Shown here in pieces: positions 24,025-33,556 of a stretch of DNA of 49,043 bases. The notes under the pieces are model-generated. The model made no database searches, had not been told where the DNA came from, and saw only the letters and a list, made by a program, of their open reading frames with translations. The stretch lies in the NCBI GenBank assembly GCA_016285145.1, contig JAEEQE010000020.1:1-49043 (forward strand), in the 5' to 3' direction. The position numbers and the translations under genes are program-made. Origin of the DNA: Bacteroidales bacterium. Lineage in GTDB: Bacteria; Bacteroidota; Bacteroidia; Bacteroidales; WCHB1-69. Position 1 is the stretch's first letter. Each line of letters opens with the position of its first letter.

Positions 24025-25719
24025 ATGAATTTGTTCATGGGGAAAATTATAAAGCGTCTTTCTATTCTTGTTTTTTTGCTTGTAATAATACAGTCCGCCT
24101 TTTGTGGAAAACCCAAGCCCGATGCCGTTTATCATCTTATCCGGAAAGAATTCAAAATTAATGAAGACGGCTCTACCGATATGCGATTCCGGAAGGAGAT
24201 GCAGCTCTTCTCGTATGATGCCTTTTTTCATACATACGGTGAAACATTTATTCCATATAATACGGATTTCCAAACCCTTACTATTAACGAAGCATACACC
24301 GTCCGCAAAGACGGCAGCAAGGTGGAAACCCCGGCCAACGCTTTCAATCCGAGTCTGCCCGCCGGCTGTACCGACTGCGAGCGTTTCAACACGATTCGGG
24401 AGATGGTGGTCACCCACACGGCGCTGGAATACGATGCCACCATCGTGTTGGACTACACGATACATACGGAAGCGAACTTCTTGGGCATCTGGATGGAGCG
24501 GGTGGACTTGTGCGAGCCGGCCCCGATAGAGCGTTATGAGGTCTCCGTCACCCTGCCCGCCGAGTACAGTCTTCAGTATATGGTCAATTGCTATGGTCGC
24601 CAGGTGCAGCCGGCAAAGGACACACAGAATCTTCAATACCGGATGAGTTGGCTCTTCAAGGACCTTCCCCAGCGCCCGGCCGACGCCTACCTGCCGCACG
24701 ATTATCTGCCTTTTATGATGATGACCACGATTGCCGACCCTACGGCTTTCATGAGCGAATTGACCTTCCAGAATGCCTTTGTGCCCGTGGAGAAAAACTT
24801 TTACCGCGAGGCGGCGGCTATCACGATGGACGCAGCCTCTGATATTGACAAAATGCTGGCCCTTCGCAACTATGTGGCGGATATGATCCATACCAACGAT
24901 GTGTCGCTGAAGCAGATGAACTACATCATCGCTTCCCCGTCCACGGTCTGGCAAACCAACTGCGGCAGTAGGGTGGACAAGGATTTGCTGCTCGCGACAT
25001 TGCTGCGCGCCTCCGGCTTCCGGGCGGAATTCGGATTACTGTATGGCAATCTTATGGATGATGCCGAGAGTGCTGTGAAAGTGACTGTTCAGGACGAAGA
25101 TCATTACATCTCGTCGGCGGTGAAGTCACCAAAAAGTCTCTCGGTGCTCAAAGCCGGTGATTCGTTCCTCTCGCAACAAGGGTATATTCAGAATTTCATC
25201 AAGAAACCGGGATCTGTGGACGTGGCCGCGGATGTGGAAGTGTTGACAGCGGATGGCTCTTTGAAGACGAAAGTGAATGTTCAGCGGGCGGATGTCCGCA
25301 CGTCGCAGTCGGCTGCCATGCGCAAATCGTCGCTGAGTCCTTCGTTCCGCTTGAAAAACCTCGGCAGCGGCTATTATGAGATGACCATGCCGGAGGATTA
25401 CGGCTGTGACTTGCAACCCTCGCGTATCGCGCCCGACCGCACCCTGCCGGTGGAACTGGTGCCTACGGAAGAAAATTACACATATACGATTACACTGCCC
25501 GCCGGAGCACGCTGTCTGACAAAGCCCTACAAGATAGAACAGTCGAGCGAGTTCGGGTCTGTGACAGTTGAACTCGTTTGCGACGGGCGCACCGTGACCG
25601 TGAACAGGAAGCTCTCTTTAAACCAACCATTCATAAGTGGGAAAAAGAATCTGCGTCGCCTGCGGGATATGCTCGTTATATGGAAGACGAAAAAACGTAT
25701 CTCATTTAAAAACAATTAA
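24025..25719 (+). CDS. Secreted DUF3857/transglutaminase-like protein
   Basis: About 564 residues with a signal peptide (MGKIIKRLSILVFLLVIIQSAFC from the second ATG at 24037). An N-terminal DUF3857-type beta domain spans roughly residues 30-240. A transglutaminase-like helical core follows: LALRNYVADMIHTND, then TNCGSRVDKDLLLATLLRASGFRAEFGL, where the cysteine is at the usual nucleophile position. The usual downstream His/Asp (a DHAW-type motif) is not clear; EDHYISS is the only candidate. It may therefore be an inactive or degenerate transglutaminase fold. Periplasmic location is inferred. It has its own promoter at 23962. Starts at 24025 or 24037 are both possible; a TTG at 24010 is less likely. 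Confidence 0.75.
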   Translation: MNLFMGKIIKRLSILVFLLVIIQSAFCGKPKPDAVYHLIRKEFKINEDGSTDMRFRKEMQLFSYDAFFHTYGETFIPYNTDFQTLTINEAYTVRKDGSKVETPANAFNPSLPAGCTDCERFNTIREMVVTHTALEYDATIVLDYTIHTEANFLGIWMERVDLCEPAPIERYEVSVTLPAEYSLQYMVNCYGRQVQPAKDTQNLQYRMSWLFKDLPQRPADAYLPHDYLPFMMMTTIADPTAFMSELTFQNAFVPVEKNFYREAAAITMDAASDIDKMLALRNYVADMIHTNDVSLKQMNYIIASPSTVWQTNCGSRVDKDLLLATLLRASGFRAEFGLLYGNLMDDAESAVKVTVQDEDHYISSAVKSPKSLSVLKAGDSFLSQQGYIQNFIKKPGSVDVAADVEVLTADGSLKTKVNVQRADVRTSQSAAMRKSSLSPSFRLKNLGSGYYEMTMPEDYGCDLQPSRIAPDRTLPVELVPTEENYTYTITLPAGARCLTKPYKIEQSSEFGSVTVELVCDGRTVTVNRKLSLNQPFISGKKNLRRLRDMLVIWKTKKRISFKNN

Positions 25720-25730
25720 ATACCGGAAAG

Positions 25731-27725
25731 ATGTCTGCCAATCCGAAATTATTACCGCCATTGGTCACGATCGACCCGTATCTGAAACCCTATACGAACG
25801 TTTTGCGTAAGCGGCACGAGCGTGCCGTACTTCGGGAGTTGGAGTTCACGGATGGGACTCGCAAACTGTCGGAGGTGGCCAACGGGCATCTGTACTATGG
25901 CTTGCATAAGACGGAAAACGGTTGGCTGTTCCGCGAAAAGGCACCCAATGCGACGGCTTTATACCTGTACGGTGACTTTTCCCGTTGGCAGGTGAAACCC
26001 GAATTCGCCCTGCATCCGATTGGAAACGGCGATTGGGAAATCGAATTGCCTGACTTCTGCCTGCAGCACATGATGCTCTATAAATTGTGGATGGTGTGGC
26101 AGTCGGGGGCCGATGAGCGCCTGCCCGCCTACGCCACCCGCGTGGTGCAGGATGACAACACCAAGGTCTTCTGCGCGCAGGTGTGGGATCCAAAGCCCTA
26201 CGAATGGAAGCATCCACAGCCTCCCAAACCCGATCATCCGCTGATTTACGAGGCCCATATCGGCATGTCCTCGCAGGAAGCCAAGGTCTCCACCTATTGG
26301 GAGTTTAAGGAGACAGTACTGCCAAGAATCGTCCAACTTGGATACAACACCATTCAGCTGATGGCCGTGCAGGAACATCCTTATTATGGCTCTTTTGGAT
26401 ATCAGGTGGCCAATTTTTTTGCACCGTCGTCACGTTTCGGCACACCCGAGGAATTGAAGGAACTTATTGATACGGCGCACGATGCTGGCATCTCTGTCAT
26501 TCTTGATGTGGTACATTCGCACTCCGTGTCCAATGAGAAGGAGGGACTTTCCCGCTTCGACGGCTCCGATTATCTCTATTTCCATTCCGGGGAAAAGGGA
26601 CAACATCCGGTATGGGATTCGCGCTGCTTCGATTACGGCAAGGCAGAAACGCAAATCTACCTGCTCTCCAATCTCAAATATTGGCTGCAGGAGTTCCGCT
26701 TCGACGGATTCCGCTTCGATGGCGTGACCAGCATGAGTTATTGGAACCACGGCATCGGAGTGGACTTTGTGGATTATGCCCAATATTTTGATGATAATGT
26801 GGATGAGGATGCCCTCACATACCTCACGCTGGCCAATAACCTGATCCGGGAAGTCAACCCGCAGGCGCTGACCGTGGCGGAAGATGTGAGCGGAATGCCC
26901 GGGATGGCCTTCCCGACAGAAAAGGGCGGCCTTGGCTTCGACTATCGCATGTCGATGGGCATCGCCGACTATTGGATGAAAATCGTGAAGACCCGTTCGG
27001 ACGAACAATGGGGCGTGGGCGACATATACTTCCATCTCACCGACAAGCGGCGCGAGGAGCAGACCATCAGTTACGTGGAGTGTCATGATCAGGCGATGGT
27101 TGGCGACAAAACGCTGATTTTCAGATTGGTGGATAAAAATATGTACGATAAAATGTCCGTTTTCACGCCAGATTTGACGGTGGATAGGGGAGTGGCGTTG
27201 CACAAGATGATTCGTTTGGTCACGCTGACGCTGGCTTCCGGCGGCTATTTGAACTTCATGGGCAACGAGTTCGGACATCCCGAGTGGATCGACTTTCCAC
27301 GCGAGGGGAACGGCTGGTCATGCCAGCATGCCCGCCGCCAGTGGAATCTTGCCGATGACGAAACGTTGAAGTATTCCGGCCTGAACCGCTTTGATGCGGA
27401 CATGATTCATCTGGTGCGGAAATACGACATCCTCTCTTCCGTACCGAATCTGATATGTCAAAATGAAGCGGACCAGGTGCTGGCTTTCGAGCGCCATGGT
27501 TTGTTGTTTGTCTTTAATTTTAACCCGGTAAAATCCTTTGAGGACTATGAAATCCCCATTGCGTCCGGTGATTATGTGCTGGCGCTTGACTCTGATTCTC
27601 CACGTTACGGCGGTTTTGGCAATGTGGACGAAACAATGGAGTACCATACTATAATATCTGAGGGTCGCTCAGCAGTGCGTCTCTATGTGCCCTCGCGCAC
27701 GGCACTGGTGCTATATTCCAAATGA
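25731..27725 (+). CDS. glgB: 1,4-alpha-glucan branching enzyme (GH13)
   Basis: A 664-residue GH13 enzyme resembling the eukaryote-like branching enzymes. A CBM48-type module (about 50-150, GWLFREKAPNATALYLYGDFSRW) precedes the catalytic barrel. Catalytic residues read as Asp330 in GFRFDGVTSM, Glu384 in TVAEDVSGMPG and Asp453 in ECHDQ. In most relatives the last motif is ESHDQ, so the Cys is a small oddity. It transfers alpha-1,4 chains to make alpha-1,6 branches in glycogen. Its stop codon overlaps an in-frame ATG of the next gene (ATGA), so the two may be coupled. There is no signal peptide, so it is cytoplasmic. Confidence 0.93.
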   Translation: MSANPKLLPPLVTIDPYLKPYTNVLRKRHERAVLRELEFTDGTRKLSEVANGHLYYGLHKTENGWLFREKAPNATALYLYGDFSRWQVKPEFALHPIGNGDWEIELPDFCLQHMMLYKLWMVWQSGADERLPAYATRVVQDDNTKVFCAQVWDPKPYEWKHPQPPKPDHPLIYEAHIGMSSQEAKVSTYWEFKETVLPRIVQLGYNTIQLMAVQEHPYYGSFGYQVANFFAPSSRFGTPEELKELIDTAHDAGISVILDVVHSHSVSNEKEGLSRFDGSDYLYFHSGEKGQHPVWDSRCFDYGKAETQIYLLSNLKYWLQEFRFDGFRFDGVTSMSYWNHGIGVDFVDYAQYFDDNVDEDALTYLTLANNLIREVNPQALTVAEDVSGMPGMAFPTEKGGLGFDYRMSMGIADYWMKIVKTRSDEQWGVGDIYFHLTDKRREEQTISYVECHDQAMVGDKTLIFRLVDKNMYDKMSVFTPDLTVDRGVALHKMIRLVTLTLASGGYLNFMGNEFGHPEWIDFPREGNGWSCQHARRQWNLADDETLKYSGLNRFDADMIHLVRKYDILSSVPNLICQNEADQVLAFERHGLLFVFNFNPVKSFEDYEIPIASGDYVLALDSDSPRYGGFGNVDETMEYHTIISEGRSAVRLYVPSRTALVLYSK

Positions 27726-27760
27726 TATCCCTGAAGTTACAATACTTTACTTTTCAGTAT

Positions 27761-30700
27761 ATGAAAAAAATCTGCCTTTTGCTCATCGGTTGCGTGCTCA
27801 TCTTGAATGCCTTCGCCCAGGAGGCCGCCGATGCCAATCCCAACTTGGATCTGTCAGCCCAATACACGCCGCCCCGCGAGGCCGACGTGCGCGCGCATCT
27901 CGACCAATGGCAGGACCTTAAATTCGGCATGATCATCCACTGGGGCCTCTACGCTGTGCCCGGCATCGTGGAGTCGTGGTCGATATGTTCTGAAGACGAA
28001 GACTGGATCCCGCGCGACAGCACCATGGACTACAATGCTTACAAGCAATGGTACTGGAATCTCAATAAAGAATTTAATCCCAGACAGTTCAATCCTGACC
28101 AATGGGCTGCCTCTGCCAAAAGGGCAGGTATGAAATATGTGGTCTTTACTACCAAACATCACGATGGTTTTGCCATGTACGACACCAAGTACAGTGACTA
28201 TTCCATCGCCAAAGGCCCCTTTGCCGACCATCCCAAAGCCGATGTGGCCAAATATGTGTTTGAGGCCTTCCGTAATCAGAATATGATGATCGGGGCCTAT
28301 TTCTCCAAACCCGACTGGCATTCGCAGGACTATTGGTGGAACCGATACGCCACCCCTGACCGGCATGTGAACTACACCATCGCCAACCATCCGCAACGCT
28401 GGAATGATTTTAAGCAATTTGTTTATAATCAGATAAATGAGATTACTTCAAATTATGGTAAAATAGACATCCTTTGGTTGGATGGCGGTTGGGTGCGTGC
28501 TCCGAAGGAAGATGTTAACATGGACAACATCGCCCGCATGGCGCGCCGCAACCAGCCCGGCCTTATCATCGTGGACCGTACGGTAACCGGCGAGTACGAG
28601 AACTATCGCACACCCGAGAAGATGATTCCCGATAAGCAGCTGCCGTATCCGTGGGAGACTTGTATGCCACTAAGCAAGGATTGGGGATTTGTACCGGATG
28701 CCGTTTTCAAAAGTCCCGATGTCATCATCTCCACGCTGATAGAGGTGGTGGCCAAGGGCGGAAGTCTGCTCCTTGGCGTAGGTCCCACCCCCGAAGGTAT
28801 CATAGAACCGAAAGTGACCAAGATTCTGGATGAGATTGGCAACTGGTTGAATACCAATGGAGAAGCCATCTATAACACCCGAAATACCCCGATATACCAC
28901 GATGGCAATGTCTGGTTTACAGCTTCTAAAGATAAACTGACCACCTACGCCATTGTGCGTTCTGATGGCCCGATGTCCGAAACCGTTTCCTGGCACGGCA
29001 ACCTGCCTGCCAAGGGCACGAAGATGCTTCTGCTGGCCGACCGCTCTGTTGTAAAATACAAGTTTTCAGGCGATTCAGTCATTGTTACGGTGCCTAAGTC
29101 CGTGCGTGCAAAGGGCAAACCCTTTGCGGTAGCGTTCCAGATGGCGGCGAATGGGTTTTCATACAACGACTTGAACCACAACGGAAAGATGGATCCCTAC
29201 GAAAACTGGATGCTTTCCGTGGAGAAAAGGGTAGGAGATCTGCTCTCCCAAATGACCTTGGAAGAAAAGGCTGGCCAGTTAGTGATGACGATGGGCTGGG
29301 AATATTATGAAAAGACGGGCAATCAATATGTTCTTGCGGAAAAATTCAAGGATGCGATTCAAAATAAGCATATCGGCAGCACTTGGGCGGTGATGCGTGC
29401 CGACCCGTGGACGCAGAAGACGTTGCAGAACGGTCTCAGTCCATTCTCCGCGCACAACTTGACCAACGAGATGCAACTCTGGAACCGGAAAAACACCCGT
29501 TTGGGTATCCCGTTGATGTTTGCGGAGGAGGCCCCCCACGGGCACATGGCCATCGGCACCACGGTGCTGCCCACCGCCATAGGCCGCGCCTCCACCTTCA
29601 ACAAGAAACTGGAGAATAGTTTAGGGTGGTGTGTGGGCAGCGAAATATGGGCTCAAGGTGCGCAAATTGCATTCGGTCCGGTTCTCGATATTGTGCGCGA
29701 CCCGCGCTGGTCGCGGGTGGAAGAGACCTACGGCGAAGATCCGGTACTGGCAGGTCAGATGGGAGGAGCATATACCCAAGGAATACAGGATTACTCTCTG
29801 ATATCCACCCTGAAACACTTTACCGCTCACGGCATCTCCGAAGGCGGACACAACGGCAACACCGCGCAAGTGGGCCGGCGAGAGCTGCACTCCGTTCTCT
29901 CGTATCCCTTTATGTTAGCAACGCAACAGTTTGGCGCAAAGGCGGTAATGACCGCCTACAACGATGTGGACGGCATTCCCTGCTCGGGCAACCAATGGCT
30001 TTTTCGAGACGTGTTGCGCCGCGACTGGGGTTTCAAAGGATTGGTGATTTCCGACCTTTTCGCCATCAACGGACTGGTGAGCGCCCGCATCGCCGCCGAC
30101 TACTCCGAAGCCGCCGCAATGGCTGTGAAAGCGGGTGTGGACATCGACCTGGGTGGATCCTGTTACGGTGAACAGTTGGTACAAGCCGTGAAGAAAGGAC
30201 TGGTGACGGAAAACCAAATCGATGAGTTGGTAAAACACGTGCTGTCGCAAAAGTTCCAAATCGGCTTGTTTGATGCGACGTTTGACGAACCGTATTTGCC
30301 TTTTGACAAGGTTTTGCACGAAAGTCAGAATCTGAAGGTGGCGCAAGAGTCCGTTATCCTATTAAAGAATGATAATGAAACACTTCCGTTTTCCCAAACG
30401 GTGAAGAAAGTGGCGGTCATCGGCCCCAACGCCGACAATGTCTATAATATGTTGGGCGACTACACTGCGCCGCAGGCCGACGGCTCCGTGATCACGGTGC
30501 TGCAAGGCATACGCGAGAAGCTGCCTGACGCGCAGGTGGAGTACGTGCAAGGCTGCCATATCCGCGACACCTCGCTGAACGACATCGCCCAGGCGGTGCG
30601 TGCCGCTGCGGATGCAGATGTTGTAGTGGCAGTGATGGGCGGCTCCAGCGCCCGCGACTTCCGCACCAACTACAAGGAAACCGGTGCCGCCGAGGTGACA

Positions 30701-31438
30701 GGTCCCGCCGTCAGCGATATGGACGCCGGCGAAGGCTTCGACCGCGCCACACTCCGGATGCTGGGTCGGCAGGAGGAACTGTTGAAGGCCCTGTGTGCCA
30801 CGGGCAAGCCCGTGGTGTTGGTGATGATACAGGGCCGTCCGCTCGACCTGTCGTGGGCGGATGCCAATGTGCCCGCCATTCTCAACGCGTGGTACCCGGG
30901 CTCGCAGGGCGGCAGGGCGGTGGCCGACATCCTCTTCGGTGATGTGAACCCTTCGGGCAAATTGCCCATTTCGTATCCCCGCTCCGTGGGCCAACTGCCG
31001 GTCTATTACAACGCCACGGAGGTGCGCCGCGACTACACCGACGCGCCCGCCAGCCCGCTCTATCCTTTCGGCCACGGACTGAGTTACACCACATTTGAGT
31101 ATTCCAATTTGCAGTCTGTATGGAAAAACGACACCACCCTGGAGGTCTCCTTCCAACTGGCGAACACGGGCCAACACGACGGTGCCGAGGCCGCGCAGCT
31201 TTACGTGCGCCACCCAAAAGCCTCCGTCAAGACGCCCGAGCGCCAGCTGAAGGCATTTGAAAAGGTGTTCATAGGGAAAGGAGAGACAAAAACCGTGACG
31301 ATGATGCTCACCAAGTCGGATTTCGCCATCCTGAACGCCGATTTGCGCTGGGTTGTGGAGCCGGGCACGGTCACGCTGATGGTGGGGAGCTCGAGCCAAG
31401 ACGTGAGACTGGAATGTCAATTAACAATTAATAATTAA
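27761..31438 (+). CDS. Two-enzyme glycoside hydrolase: GH29 alpha-L-fucosidase fused to GH3
   Basis: About 1225 residues with a signal peptide (MKKICLLLIGCVLILNAFAQ). Residues ~40-360 are GH29: FGMIIHWGLYAVPG, YVVFTTKHHDGFAMYDTKYSDYS and the nucleophile Asp241 in IDILWLDGGW. A beta-sandwich follows to ~455. The second half begins with DLNHNGKMDPYENW...VGDLLSQMTLEEKAGQL, the usual start of GH3, with RDPRWSRVEETYGEDP, nucleophile Asp765 in GLVISDLFAI and a candidate acid/base Glu991 in GEGFDR. A fibronectin-III-like domain ends the protein. Both active sites look complete. GH29 removes alpha-L-fucose; GH3 removes terminal beta-glucosyl, xylosyl or related units, so together they may trim a fucosylated beta-glycan. 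The start at 27761 gives the cleanest signal peptide; 27722 overlaps the glgB stop. Confidence 0.9.
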   Translation: MKKICLLLIGCVLILNAFAQEAADANPNLDLSAQYTPPREADVRAHLDQWQDLKFGMIIHWGLYAVPGIVESWSICSEDEDWIPRDSTMDYNAYKQWYWNLNKEFNPRQFNPDQWAASAKRAGMKYVVFTTKHHDGFAMYDTKYSDYSIAKGPFADHPKADVAKYVFEAFRNQNMMIGAYFSKPDWHSQDYWWNRYATPDRHVNYTIANHPQRWNDFKQFVYNQINEITSNYGKIDILWLDGGWVRAPKEDVNMDNIARMARRNQPGLIIVDRTVTGEYENYRTPEKMIPDKQLPYPWETCMPLSKDWGFVPDAVFKSPDVIISTLIEVVAKGGSLLLGVGPTPEGIIEPKVTKILDEIGNWLNTNGEAIYNTRNTPIYHDGNVWFTASKDKLTTYAIVRSDGPMSETVSWHGNLPAKGTKMLLLADRSVVKYKFSGDSVIVTVPKSVRAKGKPFAVAFQMAANGFSYNDLNHNGKMDPYENWMLSVEKRVGDLLSQMTLEEKAGQLVMTMGWEYYEKTGNQYVLAEKFKDAIQNKHIGSTWAVMRADPWTQKTLQNGLSPFSAHNLTNEMQLWNRKNTRLGIPLMFAEEAPHGHMAIGTTVLPTAIGRASTFNKKLENSLGWCVGSEIWAQGAQIAFGPVLDIVRDPRWSRVEETYGEDPVLAGQMGGAYTQGIQDYSLISTLKHFTAHGISEGGHNGNTAQVGRRELHSVLSYPFMLATQQFGAKAVMTAYNDVDGIPCSGNQWLFRDVLRRDWGFKGLVISDLFAINGLVSARIAADYSEAAAMAVKAGVDIDLGGSCYGEQLVQAVKKGLVTENQIDELVKHVLSQKFQIGLFDATFDEPYLPFDKVLHESQNLKVAQESVILLKNDNETLPFSQTVKKVAVIGPNADNVYNMLGDYTAPQADGSVITVLQGIREKLPDAQVEYVQGCHIRDTSLNDIAQAVRAAADADVVVAVMGGSSARDFRTNYKETGAAEVTGPAVSDMDAGEGFDRATLRMLGRQEELLKALCATGKPVVLVMIQGRPLDLSWADANVPAILNAWYPGSQGGRAVADILFGDVNPSGKLPISYPRSVGQLPVYYNATEVRRDYTDAPASPLYPFGHGLSYTTFEYSNLQSVWKNDTTLEVSFQLANTGQHDGAEAAQLYVRHPKASVKTPERQLKAFEKVFIGKGETKTVTMMLTKSDFAILNADLRWVVEPGTVTLMVGSSSQDVRLECQLTINN

Positions 31439-31444
31439 TAATTT
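31424..31444 (+). repeat. AT-rich ATTAATA spacer repeat, copy 2
   Basis: Identical over about 21 bases to 19677-19697. It overlaps the last codons and stop of the GH29-GH3 gene, which explains that protein's unusual LTINN ending. Confidence 0.6.
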
Positions 31445-31453
31445 CCTTAGGTT

Positions 31454-32146
31454 ATGTCCGATTGCGTAATCGCCGCAAAAAGAGTAAGACTTCTGAATAT
31501 TGTCCGAAGGGTTTTGGCCGTGATTTTGCCCCTGACTTTCTGGTTTCCTTTGACGGGGAACGGCGAATCCTTAGGTGTCCCTTTTTGGATAGTCTATCTG
31601 TTGGGCTGTTGCTCCATCGTGGCGGGCGACATCTTGGCTCGGAAATGGAATCTTTGGGATGAATCGACCATAAAACGCAACGATATCTCCAATTGGATGT
31701 TTACGGTGGGTGTTTTTATATTCGTAATATTAGGGCTAATATTTGAGAACAAACTTGTCCTATTGCTTTTCATCGGAATGGTTTACTTTGGAGTGTATTC
31801 ATTAGGCGTACTATTTGTTCGCTACATCACCTGCACCATTTGCGAGATAGGATGGGGAAAGTTTAGCGGCATCCATACCATCGCCAACAAAATTGCCGGA
31901 TACGCCTTGATGCTATTCATACCCATCGTTGCAATCATGGAACGGTTACCTAAACAGATATTCTTCAATAAAGACCTTTCTCATACCGAGATTGAGATTT
32001 ATGTGGCCTGGGCTCTCATTGCTTTATATGTCGTAGCCACCATCGAGGAGTTGATTCTGGCGGCAACCATGAAGCAATTCGACCCATTCCGCAAGAGCAT
32101 TTTCTGTAAAAACCAAGGAAGACGATCCGCAGAAATGGACATGTAA
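31454..32146 (+). CDS. Polytopic membrane protein, unknown function
   Basis: A 230-residue protein with about six predicted membrane helices (near 18-38, 42-60, 82-100, 103-127, 147-166 and 182-206). It has a basic N-terminus and a basic C-terminal tail. No motif of a known transporter or enzyme is recognised. It lies 15 bases after the GH29-GH3 gene on the same strand and could be co-transcribed with it, but a carbohydrate role cannot be inferred. Confidence 0.7.
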   Translation: MSDCVIAAKRVRLLNIVRRVLAVILPLTFWFPLTGNGESLGVPFWIVYLLGCCSIVAGDILARKWNLWDESTIKRNDISNWMFTVGVFIFVILGLIFENKLVLLLFIGMVYFGVYSLGVLFVRYITCTICEIGWGKFSGIHTIANKIAGYALMLFIPIVAIMERLPKQIFFNKDLSHTEIEIYVAWALIALYVVATIEELILAATMKQFDPFRKSIFCKNQGRRSAEMDM

Positions 32147-32204
32147 AGGTTTGACAGATGAATAGTATGAGAACGGGAGGATGGTGATTTTCTAAAAAAA
32201 TCCC

Positions 32205-32212
32205 TATCTTTG
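32205..32212 (+). promoter_or_regulatory. -7 promoter element (TATCTTTG)
   Basis: TATCTTTG followed by C, 17 bases before the ATG of the small secreted protein at 32230; it probably also serves the patatin gene. Confidence 0.6.
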
Positions 32213-32229
32213 CCCCACCTTATTCAATA

Positions 32230-32463
32230 ATGAAAAAACACCTTTTCATATTAATTCTGGTCCTCTGCGGATTGTTGCTTTCAGCGCAAACCGACATTCC
32301 ACACGTGTCCGTTGATTTGAAGCAGTTGACGCCTTACAACGCCGTCTTGAATTTTCATCCAAAATATCAGGATTTTGAAAAAACAGCAGACGGTTACATT
32401 GTTGTGACCAACGGAATCAAAAGTTTTCTGGATGCATCAGGCAAGGAGATTATCAAAGATTAA
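32230..32463 (+). CDS. Small secreted protein, unknown function
   Basis: A 77-residue product. A clear signal peptide (MKKHLFILILVLCGLLLSAQ) leaves a mature part of about 57 residues with no cysteines. I do not recognise the family. A strong promoter-like element precedes it and it is followed after 25 bases by the patatin gene, so the two are likely one transcription unit. It could be a truncated relic of a larger secreted protein, but the intact start, signal peptide and promoter argue for a real gene. Confidence 0.65.
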   Translation: MKKHLFILILVLCGLLLSAQTDIPHVSVDLKQLTPYNAVLNFHPKYQDFEKTADGYIVVTNGIKSFLDASGKEIIKD

Positions 32464-32488
32464 CATTAGACATTAAAAACTTAACAAT

Positions 32489-33514
32489 ATGGCATATCAT
32501 TTTCACAATCTGGTTTTTGAAGGCGGTGGTGTGAAAGGCATCGCCTACGTGGGCGCGCTTGAGGTGCTCGACCAAAAAGGAATCCTGAAAGATATAAAAC
32601 GAGTGGCGGGCACCTCCGCTGGCGCGATGATGGCCGTCTTGGTCGGACTGCGCTACTCCGCCGAAGAGGTGCGGAAAATCCTCTGGGACCTGAATTTCCG
32701 TAATTTTATGGATGATTCGTTCGGCCTCGCTCGCGACTCGAAACGGTTACTCAACGAATATGGCTGGTATAAGGGCGACTTCTTCCGCAACTTGATGGCC
32801 GGCTATATCAAGGACAAAACGGGCAATAGTGAGATCACGTTCAAGGAGTTGGCCAAAATGAAAAAATTCAGGGATATCTATCTCGTGGGAGCCGATCTCT
32901 CCACCGGAACCACCCAGACATTCTGCGCCAAAGAGACTCCGGATGTGATCGTGGCGGATGCCGCCCGCATCTCCATGTCCATCCCGCTCTTCTTCGCTTC
33001 TGTGAAAGGCAAGAAAGACGGCCACACCTACGTGGATGGCGGCCTTTTGGACAACTACTCCATCAAGACCTTCGACCGCATGGAATTTGTGGACGACAAG
33101 AGCAAGAATGTCCGCCGCACCGAGTATTACGACAAGTACAACAAGAAAAAGTGGATTAAAGAAGATGTGGGGGAGAACATCTATGTTTACAACAGGGAGA
33201 CGTTAGGCTTCCGTCTGGACTCCAAGGAGGAAATCACGATGTATCTCACGCACAAACCGACGGTCCGCAACGAGATTGGCAGTTTCTTCACCTACGTCAA
33301 GGCGCTGGTGACCACGCTCATCGACTTCCAAAACAACGTGCACTTGCACAGCGACGACTGGCAGCGCACGGTCTATATTGACACGCTTGGTGTCGGGGCT
33401 GTCGAATTCGGCATTTCTAATGTTAAAAAGCAGAATCTGGTCGATTCCGGCCGGAAGCACACTATCGAGTATTTGGATTGGTACGACAACGACGAGGAGA
33501 AAGCGAACAAATAA
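32489..33514 (+). CDS. Patatin-like phospholipase
   Basis: A 341-residue protein with the patatin fold. The oxyanion motif is GGGVKG (12-17), the nucleophile elbow is GTSAG with Ser43, and Asp183 of VDGG completes the Ser-Asp dyad. The AARISMSIPLFF helix is typical. No signal peptide is seen, so it is probably cytoplasmic or membrane-peripheral. Patatins hydrolyse acyl chains of phospholipids; the actual substrate is unknown. No Omp85-type barrel is attached, unlike the FplA-type patatins of other bacteria. Confidence 0.9.
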   Translation: MAYHFHNLVFEGGGVKGIAYVGALEVLDQKGILKDIKRVAGTSAGAMMAVLVGLRYSAEEVRKILWDLNFRNFMDDSFGLARDSKRLLNEYGWYKGDFFRNLMAGYIKDKTGNSEITFKELAKMKKFRDIYLVGADLSTGTTQTFCAKETPDVIVADAARISMSIPLFFASVKGKKDGHTYVDGGLLDNYSIKTFDRMEFVDDKSKNVRRTEYYDKYNKKKWIKEDVGENIYVYNRETLGFRLDSKEEITMYLTHKPTVRNEIGSFFTYVKALVTTLIDFQNNVHLHSDDWQRTVYIDTLGVGAVEFGISNVKKQNLVDSGRKHTIEYLDWYDNDEEKANK

Positions 33515-33527
33515 GGGGATTTTTCAC

Positions 33528-33535
33528 TACCTTTG
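33528..33535 (+). promoter_or_regulatory. -7 promoter element (TACCTTTG) for the GH97 gene
   Basis: TACCTTTG followed by C, 21 bases before the ATG at 33557. It lies after the patatin stop, so the GH97 gene has its own promoter. Confidence 0.6.
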
Positions 33536-33556
33536 CACCCTCAAACCCCACCCACT

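Noticed and set aside
30362-31420. A 352-codon open frame on the minus strand
   Set aside because: It is the reverse-strand shadow of the GH3 half, with biased composition and no family features.
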